Of a DNA stretch of 5,342 nucleotides, positions 1 to 5,060 are shown in pieces (the stretch's first letter is position 1; every line of letters starts with the position of its first letter). The stretch lies in NCBI GenBank assembly GCA_023441845.1, contig JAEZNF010000304.1, forward strand, positions 1 to 5,342, in the 5' to 3' direction. The translations under genes and the position numbers were made by a program. A model generated the notes under the pieces. It saw only the letters and a program-made list of their open reading frames with translations, did not search any database and was not told where the DNA came from. Origin of the DNA: Bacillota bacterium. Its GTDB lineage: Bacteria; Bacillota; Clostridia; Acetivibrionales; DSM-2933.

Positions 1-1432
1 TCTGGAAGTAATGAGAATAATAAATGAACCTACAGCTGCTGCGTTAGCATACGGCCTTGACAAGGAACATGACCAGAAGATACTGGTATTTGACCTTGGA
101 GGAGGCACGTTTGACGTTTCCATTCTGGAAATAGGAGACGGTGTATTTGAAGTTCTTGCAACTCATGGAAATAACAAACTCGGTGGAGATGATTTCGACC
201 AAAGAATAATGGATTATCTGGCAGATAGCTTTAAAAGAGAAAACGGTATAGACTTAAGAAATGATAAAATGGCAATACAGAGATTGAAGGAAGCGGCTGA
301 AAAAGCTAAGATAGAGCTTTCAGGTGTTACTACATCAAATATCAACCTTCCTTTTATTACAGCCGATGCATCAGGACCAAAGCATCTTGACGTAACGTTA
401 ACAAGAGCAAAGTTTGATGAACTTACTGCTGACCTTGTCGAGAAGACAATGGGCCCTACCAGACAGGCAATGCAGGATGCTGCTCTGTCACCTGACAAGA
501 TCGACAAGATACTAATGGTTGGTGGTTCAACCAGAATACCTGCTGTTCAGGAAGCTGTTAAAAAGTATTTTAATAAGGAACCGTTTAAAGGAATAAACCC
601 TGATGAGTGTGTTGCTGTCGGTGCAGCTATCCAGGCCGGAGTTCTTACAGGAGAAGTAAAGGATTTGCTGCTTTTGGACGTTACTCCTCTTTCACTTGGA
701 ATAGAAACCCTCGGCGGAGTGTTTACAAAGTTGATCGAAAGGAATACTACCATACCGACCAAGAAGAGCCAGGTCTTCTCTACGGCTGCTGATGGTCAGA
801 CAAGTGTTGAAGTACACGTTCTGCAGGGTGAAAGAGAGATGGCCCAGTATAACAAGACTCTGGGAAGGTTTAGTCTCACCGGCATTCCGCCTGCGCCAAG
901 AGGTGTTCCTCAGATTGAGGTATCGTTTGATATCGACGCAAACGGTATTGTACACGTTTCTGCCAAGGACCTCGGTACAGGTAATGAGCAAAAAGTTACA
1001 ATTACAGCATCCACAAATCTGTCAGATGCTGAAATAGACAAGGCTGTCAAGGAAGCGGAAAAGTTTGCCTCAGAAGACAAACAGAGAAAAGAAGAAATAG
1101 ATGTCAGGAATAATGCTGATTCTATGGTATACCAGTCGGAAAAGACAATAAAGGATTTGGGAGATAAGCTAAGTGCGGACGACAAATCCAAAATTGAAGG
1201 TGAAATCGCAAAAGTAAAAGAAGCTTTAAAAGGTTCCGATATAGAAAGTATCAAAAAGACATCAGAAGCTTTAACACAGGCTTTCTATGAAATTTCATCA
1301 AAGATATACCAGCAGAATCCCGGTGCTGGAGGAGCAGGATTCGATCCTAATCAGGGAGCAGGCCCTAACCCGGACGGCGGAGCTGAAAATGTTTACGATG
1401 CAGACTATAAAGTCGTTGATGATGATAAATAA
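1..1432 (+). CDS. dnaK: Chaperone protein DnaK (Hsp70), 5' partial
   Basis: ATP-dependent cytoplasmic Hsp70 chaperone that binds exposed hydrophobic segments of clients and works with DnaJ and GrpE. The frame is open at the left edge: base 1 is the last base of a codon, and bases 2-10 read L-E-V in frame just before the Met codon at 11, matching the family text [18 protein letters not shown], so 11 is an internal Met and not a start. Numbering from that Met, the phosphate-binding DLGGGTFD lies at 28-35 (its Thr33 corresponds to E. coli T199), the adenosine motif [11 protein letters not shown] near 166-176, the interdomain linker [18 protein letters not shown] near 216-233, then the beta-sandwich substrate domain and helical lid. 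The tail is a disordered Gly/Pro/Asn stretch ending [12 protein letters not shown]. About 135-140 N-terminal residues are outside the window, by comparison with the usual ~610 aa. hrcA and grpE are expected upstream but are not visible. The gene ends TAA at 1430-1432, before a terminator. Confidence 0.98.
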   Translation, partial: LEVMRIINEPTAAALAYGLDKEHDQKILVFDLGGGTFDVSILEIGDGVFEVLATHGNNKLGGDDFDQRIMDYLADSFKRENGIDLRNDKMAIQRLKEAAEKAKIELSGVTTSNINLPFITADASGPKHLDVTLTRAKFDELTADLVEKTMGPTRQAMQDAALSPDKIDKILMVGGSTRIPAVQEAVKKYFNKEPFKGINPDECVAVGAAIQAGVLTGEVKDLLLLDVTPLSLGIETLGGVFTKLIERNTTIPTKKSQVFSTAADGQTSVEVHVLQGEREMAQYNKTLGRFSLTGIPPAPRGVPQIEVSFDIDANGIVHVSAKDLGTGNEQKVTITASTNLSDAEIDKAVKEAEKFASEDKQRKEEIDVRNNADSMVYQSEKTIKDLGDKLSADDKSKIEGEIAKVKEALKGSDIESIKKTSEALTQAFYEISSKIYQQNPGAGGAGFDPNQGAGPNPDGGAENVYDADYKVVDDDK

Positions 1433-1466
1433 TAAAAAATTTTCGGTTTGAAACTTGCTGTAATTC

Positions 1467-1502
1467 AGCCAAAGCTACGTAAAGCGGCTTTGGCTTTTTA
1501 TT
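1467..1502 (+). terminator. Intrinsic terminator after dnaK
   Basis: A perfect 9-bp stem, AGCCAAAGC (1467-1475) with GCTTTGGCT (1487-1495), encloses an 11-nt loop and runs into TTTTT-A-TT (1495-1502). It lies 34 nt after the dnaK stop. This is a canonical Rho-independent terminator and implies that at least part of dnaK transcription stops before dnaJ. It could be leaky, since the loop is large and the T-run is interrupted. Confidence 0.85.
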
Positions 1503-1509
1503 AGTGGCC

Positions 1510-1526
1510 ATTTCTTGAAGAGAAAT
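1510..1526. repeat. Short inverted repeat ATTTCT-N5-AGAAAT
   Basis: A perfect 6-bp dyad, ATTTCT (1510-1515) and AGAAAT (1521-1526), is separated by TGAAG. It lies just downstream of the dnaK terminator. The same half-sites recur at 1566-1583 with a 6-nt spacer, centre-to-centre about 56 bp away, so the two may be sites for one dimeric DNA-binding protein. I match it to no known operator. Confidence 0.5.
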
Positions 1527-1560
1527 CCGGCAAAAGGTTCTTAAGCATTTATATTAATGG

Positions 1561-1588
1561 TGGATATTTCTCTAAAAAGAAATATAAT
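1561..1588 (+). promoter_or_regulatory. Candidate dnaJ promoter P1
   Basis: TGGATA (1561-1566, 4 of 6 to TTGACA) is followed after 16 nt by a perfect TATAAT (1583-1588). It lies about 210 bp upstream of dnaJ and downstream of the dnaK terminator, so it could start a dnaJ transcript. The -35 is weak. The spacer and the start of the -10 are covered by the inverted repeat at 1564-1585. Confidence 0.35.
1564..1585. repeat. Inverted repeat ATATTTCT-N6-AGAAATAT, possible operator
   Basis: A perfect 8-bp dyad, ATATTTCT (1564-1571) and AGAAATAT (1578-1585), has the 6-nt spacer CTAAAA. It contains the same ATTTCT/AGAAAT half-sites as 1510-1526 and overlaps the first bases of the TATAAT at 1583-1588, a placement typical of a repressor site. 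In RNA it could form an 8-bp hairpin. It is not a CIRCE element (TTAGCACTC-N9-GAGTGCTAA) and not a CtsR heptad repeat. Confidence 0.5.
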
Positions 1589-1612
1589 ATCTATGTAATA
1601 ACTATGCTTATG

Positions 1613-1621
1613 TGTTATAAT
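1613..1621 (+). promoter_or_regulatory. Candidate extended -10 promoter P2 for dnaJ
   Basis: TG-T-TATAAT is a perfect extended -10 element (TG at 1613-1614, TATAAT at 1616-1621). No good -35 lies 16-18 nt upstream, which extended -10 promoters tolerate. Initiation near 1628 would give dnaJ an untranslated leader of about 170 nt containing the large stem-loop at 1652-1751. The same ten bases, TGTTATAATA, recur in the yicC promoter region at 5016-5025. Confidence 0.5.
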
Positions 1622-1651
1622 AATTCAGGTAATTTACCGGTGTGCGGTCAT

Positions 1652-1751
1652 TTAAAGATAAACAACTTTAATAATTGAATTTATCCACTGCTCAAAAAGC
1701 GTTAAGGCATTGCTGTTTAATATATTAAGGTTTAAATTTGTTTATCTTTAA
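1652..1751 (+). repeat. 100-bp segment with long inverted arms in dnaJ leader
   Basis: TTAAAGATAAACAA (1652-1665) is the exact reverse complement of TTGTTTATCTTTAA (1738-1751). After one C/T mismatch (1666/1737) the pairing continues for 5 bp (1667-1671 with 1732-1736), giving 19 of 20 positions. The enclosed loop is 60 nt (1672-1731) and contains TTAAGG twice (1702-1707 and 1725-1730). As RNA it would be a long, AU-rich stem ending 36 nt before the dnaJ Shine-Dalgarno. An alternative inner stem pairs 1666-1673 with 1723-1730. Options are a leader RNA structure, a DNA palindrome, or a decayed MITE-like element; no target-site duplication is seen at its edges. Confidence 0.7.
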
Positions 1752-1799
1752 CAGTAAATACTTAATTAATTTTGTAATATTTAGATTGGAGTTGATAGG

Positions 1800-2948
1800 A
1801 TGGCTGAGAAGAGGGATTATTACGAGGTCCTTGGTGTTAACAAAAGTGCATCCGATGCAGATATAAAAAGGGCATACAGGAAATTGGCAAAGCAGTATCA
1901 TCCTGATGTGAATCCGGGAGACAAGACTGCGGAAGCCAAGTTTAAAGAGGCAAATGAAGCATATGAAATACTGAGTGATGCTCAGAAAAAAGCTAGATAC
2001 GACCAATTCGGGCATGCAGGAACCGATCCGAACGGCTTTGGCGGCTTCGGAGGCGGAGGCGGTTTTGGCGATTTTGATTTTGGAGGAATCGGAGATATAT
2101 TCGAAACTTTTTTTGGCGGAGCGGGTTTTGGAAGGTCCTCCAGAAATAGAACGGGTCCTCAAAAAGGTGCCGATTTAAAGTATGCCATGGAGATCTCGTT
2201 TGACGAAGCAGCATTCGGGTGTGAAAAGGAAATTGCTTTAAACCGCATGGAAAACTGTACTACCTGTGGTGGAAGCGGGGCCAAAAAAGGCAGTTCTTCC
2301 TCCACTTGCAAACACTGCAACGGTTCCGGTCAGGTTCAGGTTAAGCAGAGTACTCCATTCGGACAGTTTGTAAATGTAAAAACCTGTGATGTATGTAAAG
2401 GGGAAGGTAAGATTATTGTTGACCCGTGCCCCTCGTGTAATGGCAAAGGCAAAACAAAGAAGAGTATAAAGCTGAAAATAAATGTTCCTGCCGGAATAGA
2501 TGACGGTCAGACCATTTCCTTAAGGGGAGAAGGCGAACCGGGTTCGAAAGGCGGCCCTACAGGAGATTTGTACATTTCTATAAGGGTAAAGACCCATCCT
2601 TTATTTCAGAGACAGGGTAACGATGTTGTTTGTGAAATGCCCATAACATTTGTGCAGGCTGCTCTGGGCGCGGAGCTTGAGGTTCCTACTATTGACGGTA
2701 AGGTCAAATATTCAATTCCGGATGGTACCCAAACCGGAACGGTTTTCAGAATTAAAGGTAAGGGGATACCTTATTTAAGAGGAAACGGCCGTGGGGATCA
2801 GTTTGTTAAAGTGAATATTGAGGTACCCAAGAGGCTTAATGACAAGCAAAAGGCAGTATTGAAGGAGTTTGCAGAGATTAGCGGTGACGATACACATGAG
2901 CAGAGAAAGAGCTTTTTTGATAAAATGAAAAATGCACTTGGAATGTAA
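1800..2948 (+). CDS. dnaJ: Chaperone protein DnaJ (type I Hsp40)
   Basis: Co-chaperone that delivers clients to DnaK and stimulates its ATPase. At 382 aa it is the usual length and complete. The J domain spans about 4-70 with the essential HPD at 34-36. A Gly/Phe-rich linker covers about 71-111. The zinc region has all four CxxCxGxG repeats, with Cys pairs at 153/156, 170/173, 196/199 and 210/213, coordinating two Zn ions. The C-terminal peptide-binding and dimerisation region follows from about 220. The presence of J, G/F and Zn modules defines a type I DnaJ. The ATG at 1800 is preceded by TTGGAG (1786-1791) with 8-nt spacing and gives the family start [13 protein letters not shown]. dnaJ is separated from dnaK by 367 bp including a terminator, so it probably has its own promoter. 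No intrinsic terminator follows. Confidence 0.99.
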   Translation: MAEKRDYYEVLGVNKSASDADIKRAYRKLAKQYHPDVNPGDKTAEAKFKEANEAYEILSDAQKKARYDQFGHAGTDPNGFGGFGGGGGFGDFDFGGIGDIFETFFGGAGFGRSSRNRTGPQKGADLKYAMEISFDEAAFGCEKEIALNRMENCTTCGGSGAKKGSSSSTCKHCNGSGQVQVKQSTPFGQFVNVKTCDVCKGEGKIIVDPCPSCNGKGKTKKSIKLKINVPAGIDDGQTISLRGEGEPGSKGGPTGDLYISIRVKTHPLFQRQGNDVVCEMPITFVQAALGAELEVPTIDGKVKYSIPDGTQTGTVFRIKGKGIPYLRGNGRGDQFVKVNIEVPKRLNDKQKAVLKEFAEISGDDTHEQRKSFFDKMKNALGM

Positions 2949-2992
2949 GGTTTTATTCAGGTAATACTGTGGAAAATATAACTTAAGCTGCC

Positions 2993-3051
2993 TATATGTT
3001 TCGCGAAAAACATTTTACATTTTTAATTCTATTTTTTCGCGAAATCATATA
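2993..3051. repeat. Inverted repeat of TTTCGCGAAA palindromes, 22-nt spacer
   Basis: TTTCGCGAAAAA (2999-3010) is the perfect reverse complement of TTTTTCGCGAAA (3033-3044), with a 22-nt AT-rich spacer. Beyond one bulged T (3045), TATATG (2993-2998) pairs with CATATA (3046-3051), so the full stem is 18 bp. Each arm also holds the self-palindrome TTTCGCGAAA (2999-3008 and 3035-3044), so each could be a binding site alone. It is located 45 nt after the dnaJ stop. It is not a standard terminator because U residues lie inside the 3' arm and none follow it. Confidence 0.7.
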
Positions 3052-3060
3052 CTTTGATCC

Positions 3061-3104
3061 ATTGAACGCGCAACACCTTATGAAAATACTTTCGCGCGTT
3101 CAAT
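3061..3104. repeat. Inverted repeat ATTGAACGCGC-N22-GCGCGTTCAAT
   Basis: A perfect 11-bp dyad (3061-3071 and 3094-3104) has a 22-nt spacer, the same spacer length as the previous repeat. The CGCG core recalls the neighbouring TTTCGCGAAA sites, and TTTCGCG occurs again at 3090-3096. A weak promoter can be read through it: TTGAAC (3062-3067), 17 nt, AATACT (3085-3090), each 4 of 6 to consensus. If that promoter is real, the dyad would flank it as an operator. Confidence 0.6.
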
Positions 3105-3105
3105 A

Positions 3106-3139
3106 TAACAAAATAAATTACTTGAAATTCATTTTGTTA
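3106..3139 (+). repeat. AT-rich hairpin before prmA
   Basis: TAACAAAAT (3106-3114) pairs with ATTTTGTTA (3131-3139). After one A/C mismatch, AATT (3116-3119) pairs with AATT (3126-3129), leaving a 6-nt loop (3120-3125). That is 13 of 14 pairs, nearly all A-T. It starts two bases after the preceding dyad. No T-run follows, so it is not an obvious terminator. The arms resemble half of a BirA- or Rex-type site only superficially. Confidence 0.5.
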
Positions 3140-3160
3140 AGCAGTAAATAAATATTATGA

Positions 3161-3218
3161 AGTGCATTTTAAATAATTCATATCCCGGAAATGCATTATT
3201 TAAAAAAGCGCCGGGATG
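3161..3218 (+). promoter_or_regulatory. Possible H-type pseudoknot in prmA leader
   Basis: Two interleaved stems can be drawn. Stem 1 pairs AGTGCATTT (3161-3169) with AAATGCATT (3189-3197), 9 bp with one G-U. Stem 2 pairs ATCCCGG (3182-3188) with CCGGGAT (3211-3217), 7 bp plus an optional U-G at 3181/3218. Stem 2's 5' strand directly abuts stem 1's 3' strand, which permits coaxial stacking. Loop 1 is 3170-3181, and the A-rich loop 3 is 3198-3210. The prmA Shine-Dalgarno begins two bases after the structure. A competing all-AT hairpin pairs 3167-3177 with 3195-3205 (11 bp). I recognise no known riboswitch class. Confidence 0.4.
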
Positions 3219-3219
3219 G

Positions 3220-3226
3220 AAAAGGA
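3220..3226 (+). promoter_or_regulatory. Ribosome binding site fixing the prmA start at 3234
   Basis: AAAAGGA lies 7 nt before the ATG at 3234. The alternative in-frame ATG at 3216 is preceded only by GCGCCGGG, a poor Shine-Dalgarno, and lies inside the stem-2 arm of the leader. Starting at 3234 gives MKWFEVRV, the usual PrmA N-terminus. Confidence 0.8.
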
Positions 3227-3233
3227 CAAAAAT

Positions 3234-4178
3234 ATGAAATGGTTTGAGGTAAGAGTAAAAACAACTGAAGAGGCTTATGATGCAGTTTCGGAAATGCTTA
3301 TGTCAATTGGCGCCGGAGGCGTGGCAATTGAAGATCCTAATGATATTAAGAGGGAAATATCAAAGCCTAATTCACTCGACTATGCAGATCAGGAATTTAT
3401 GGACTCCCTTGGTGAAGATGTTATCATAAAAGCGTATTTTTCCGAGGAGAAAAACTTGAATGAATTGGAAAGCCTGATAAAAGAAAAATTGATTTTTATT
3501 TCGGAGTTTCTAAATACAGGAGAGGGTTATACCGGTTATTCCGAAGTAGATGATGAAGACTGGGCGACTTCGTGGAAAAAGTACTATAAACCACTGCATA
3601 TTACTGAAAGTGTTGTAATAAAACCATCGTGGGAAAACTACGAAAAAACTGAAAATGAAATTGTTATTGAGCTGGACCCGGGTATGGCTTTCGGAACCGG
3701 TACACACGAGACAACAAAAATGTGTGCCGAGCTGATTCAAAGGTATGTAAAGAGTGGCGATACTGCCCTTGATATAGGGTGTGGCACAGGTATACTGTCA
3801 ATTATAGCATCAAAGCTTGGAGCTAAAGAAATTACTGCGGTTGACATTGATGATGTGGCAATAAAAATAACAAAAGAAAACTGCAGGATGAACGGGGCAG
3901 GGGATACTGTTACAGCTTTTACAGGAATATTGAATGATGTGAAGCCCGTAAAGCATGATATAGTATTTGCCAATATTATTGCAAATGTTATAATTGACAT
4001 TGCCAAATCAATGAACAGCTATCTAAAACCCGGAGGATACTTCATAACTTCCGGAATTATAAGAGAAAGAAAACAAGAGGTTATTGAGGCATATCAGGGA
4101 CAGGGTTATTCTATAGAAACAATAATTGAAATGGGTGAATGGGTGGCGATATCGTTTAAATGCCAAGATTCTTTGTAA
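3234..4178 (+). CDS. prmA: Ribosomal protein L11 methyltransferase PrmA
   Basis: SAM-dependent cytoplasmic enzyme that methylates ribosomal protein L11. I choose the ATG at 3234 (314 aa, typical for the family) over the ATG at 3216 (320 aa) because of its Shine-Dalgarno and the family start MKWFEV. In the 314-aa numbering, the N-terminal substrate-binding domain covers about 1-100. The conserved DEDWATSWKKYYKPLHI spans 107-123 and DPGMAFGTGTHETT spans 148-161. Class I methyltransferase motif I, ALDIGCGTGILS, lies at 178-189, the acidic SAM-ribose motif AVDID at 202-206, and DIVFANI near 242-248 takes the place of the NPPY-like motif. The final beta strand ends in GEWVAISFK. The gene overlaps rsmE by 19 nt, so the two are probably cotranscribed and coupled. 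Its leader is unusually rich in dyad symmetry. No sequence abnormality is seen. Confidence 0.97.
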   Translation: MKWFEVRVKTTEEAYDAVSEMLMSIGAGGVAIEDPNDIKREISKPNSLDYADQEFMDSLGEDVIIKAYFSEEKNLNELESLIKEKLIFISEFLNTGEGYTGYSEVDDEDWATSWKKYYKPLHITESVVIKPSWENYEKTENEIVIELDPGMAFGTGTHETTKMCAELIQRYVKSGDTALDIGCGTGILSIIASKLGAKEITAVDIDDVAIKITKENCRMNGAGDTVTAFTGILNDVKPVKHDIVFANIIANVIIDIAKSMNSYLKPGGYFITSGIIRERKQEVIEAYQGQGYSIETIIEMGEWVAISFKCQDSL

Positions 4179-4903
4179 GACCTGAAGATGTAATTCAAAA
4201 TAAAATAAAAATATTCGGCGATGAGTATAATCACATTAAAAATGTTCTAAGGCTGAAATGCGGCGAAAAGATAACAGTCAGCGACGGAACCGGCACCGAT
4301 TATACTGCCGTAATAGACAGTTTTGAGTCAAATTCTGTTGTTGCAAGTATTTTAAGTTCACAAAGCAGCACAACGGAACCTCCTATCGATGTCGTCCTTT
4401 ATCAGGGAGTACCCAAGTCCGACAAAATGGATTTGATAATTCAAAAAAGTGTGGAATTGGGTATTAAAAAGATTGTACCGGTTTTGACCGAAAGGACAAT
4501 AGTTAAGTTCGGAAATGAAAAGGACATAAATACAAAAGTATCAAGATGGCAGCGTATTGCATTAGAAGCCTCAAAGCAATGCAATAGAGGCGTGGTTCCT
4601 GTAATAGAGCGTCCGATGGCATACAGTAATGCAATTGAGTCTTCTAAGGATTCAGAGTTGAGGATAATACCTTTTGAAAATGAAAAAGATAATACTCTTA
4701 AGTCTATTTTAAAATGTGACAGTAAAAAGAGTATATCGTTTTTTATCGGACCGGAAGGCGGATTTTCCGAAGATGAGGTAATAAGGGCAAAGCTATCCGG
4801 TGTTGTACCGGTTACATTAGGGCCAAGAATATTAAGGACCGAAACAGCAGGATTTGTTGTGCTTTCAATACTGATGTATGAATTGGGAGATGTAAGTTTA
4901 TAA
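4160..4903 (+). CDS. rsmE: 16S rRNA (uracil1498-N3)-methyltransferase RsmE
   Basis: SPOUT-family enzyme that N3-methylates U1498 of 16S rRNA in the 30S subunit, using SAM. It is complete at 247 aa, the usual size. The N-terminal PUA-like RNA-binding domain starts MPRFFV and covers about 1-70. The trefoil-knot catalytic domain follows, with KSDKMDLIIQKSVELGI (86-102), the ERT motif (111-113), RWQRIALEASKQCNR (129-143), the SAM-binding IGPEGG (196-201) and LGPRILRTETA (220-230). The ATG at 4160 lies inside the end of prmA in another frame, overlapping by 19 nt. The best ribosome site, GGTGG at 4142-4146, is weak and 13 nt away, so translation probably depends on ribosomes finishing prmA. No clear terminator follows. 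Confidence 0.97.
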   Translation: MPRFFVRPEDVIQNKIKIFGDEYNHIKNVLRLKCGEKITVSDGTGTDYTAVIDSFESNSVVASILSSQSSTTEPPIDVVLYQGVPKSDKMDLIIQKSVELGIKKIVPVLTERTIVKFGNEKDINTKVSRWQRIALEASKQCNRGVVPVIERPMAYSNAIESSKDSELRIIPFENEKDNTLKSILKCDSKKSISFFIGPEGGFSEDEVIRAKLSGVVPVTLGPRILRTETAGFVVLSILMYELGDVSL

Positions 4904-4938
4904 AATAAGTAATACAAAAGTAAACCGAGCATACGCAC

Positions 4939-4993
4939 AAAAAAGTGAGTAAATGTGAGAAAACCAGAAAAAATATATGAAAAATAAAAAAAA
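4939..4993. promoter_or_regulatory. Phased A-tracts upstream of the yicC promoter
   Basis: A-runs at 4939-4944, 4951-4953, 4960-4963, 4968-4973 and 4980-4984 have centres 9 to 11.5 bp apart, close to one helical turn, followed by an A8 run at 4986-4993. Such phasing is known to bend DNA, and A-rich DNA upstream of a promoter can act as an UP-like element. The rest of the rsmE-yicC spacer (4904-5060) holds no gene and no convincing terminator. Confidence 0.4.
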
Positions 4994-5015
4994 GCCTTTT
5001 AAATATCACAAATTA

Positions 5016-5024
5016 TGTTATAAT
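5016..5024 (+). promoter_or_regulatory. Extended -10 promoter for yicC
   Basis: TG-T-TATAAT is a perfect extended -10 (TG 5016-5017, TATAAT 5019-5024) sitting 36 nt before the yicC ATG. The best -35 is poor (TTTTAA at 4997-5002, 16-nt spacer). Initiation near 5031 would give a leader of about 30 nt. The ten bases TGTTATAATA are identical to the dnaJ candidate at 1613-1622. Confidence 0.6.
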
Positions 5025-5060
5025 ACATTATAGATTTTTTATAAAGGATGATAATAAGAT

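Larger units (their letters stand above)
2949..3233 (+). other. Gene-free dnaJ-prmA spacer rich in inverted repeats
   Basis: No coding region is seen on either strand. The spacer contains four successive dyads plus interleaved ones near the prmA start: 2993-3051, 3061-3104, 3106-3139 and 3161-3218. None is followed by a T-run, so no classical terminator separates dnaJ from prmA and read-through is possible. TTTCGCG occurs three times (2999, 3035, 3090) in otherwise AT-rich DNA. Confidence 0.8.

Noticed and set aside
1457..1469. GCTG/CAGC mini-hairpin overlapping the dnaK terminator as an antiterminator
   Set aside because: It has only 4 bp and is far weaker than the 9-bp terminator stem, so competition is not credible.
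1513..1525. TTCTTGAAGAGAA resembles a eukaryotic heat-shock element
   Set aside because: It lies beside a chaperone gene but in a bacterial genome, where HSF does not exist. It is explained by the ATTTCT/AGAAAT dyad.
1433..1799. CIRCE (HrcA) or CtsR operator upstream of dnaJ
   Set aside because: Neither TTAGCACTC-N9-GAGTGCTAA nor GGTCAAA tandem heptads are present. A CIRCE would be expected before hrcA, outside the window.
1725..2162. Minus-strand 145-codon ORF over the start of dnaJ
   Set aside because: It lies mostly antisense to the highly conserved J and G/F regions, has no recognisable domain, and is best seen as a shadow of dnaJ codons.
2993..3051. Intrinsic terminator for dnaJ
   Set aside because: The stem is strong but no T-run follows it. 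The U residues are inside the 3' arm, so it lacks terminator architecture.
3122..3158. prmA promoter from TTGAAA (3122-3127)
   Set aside because: The hexamer at the right distance (TAAATA at 3145) is poor, and the better TATTAT (3153-3158) is 25 nt away, too far for sigma-A.
4441..4938. Minus-strand 165-codon ORF antisense to rsmE
   Set aside because: rsmE is unambiguous here, and the antisense reading shows no family motif or plausible ribosome site.
4812..5009. Minus-strand Phe/Leu-rich small ORF that looks like a membrane peptide
   Set aside because: The hydrophobic composition comes from reading the A-rich spacer in reverse (TTT/CTT codons). It overlaps the end of rsmE and has no supporting start signal.
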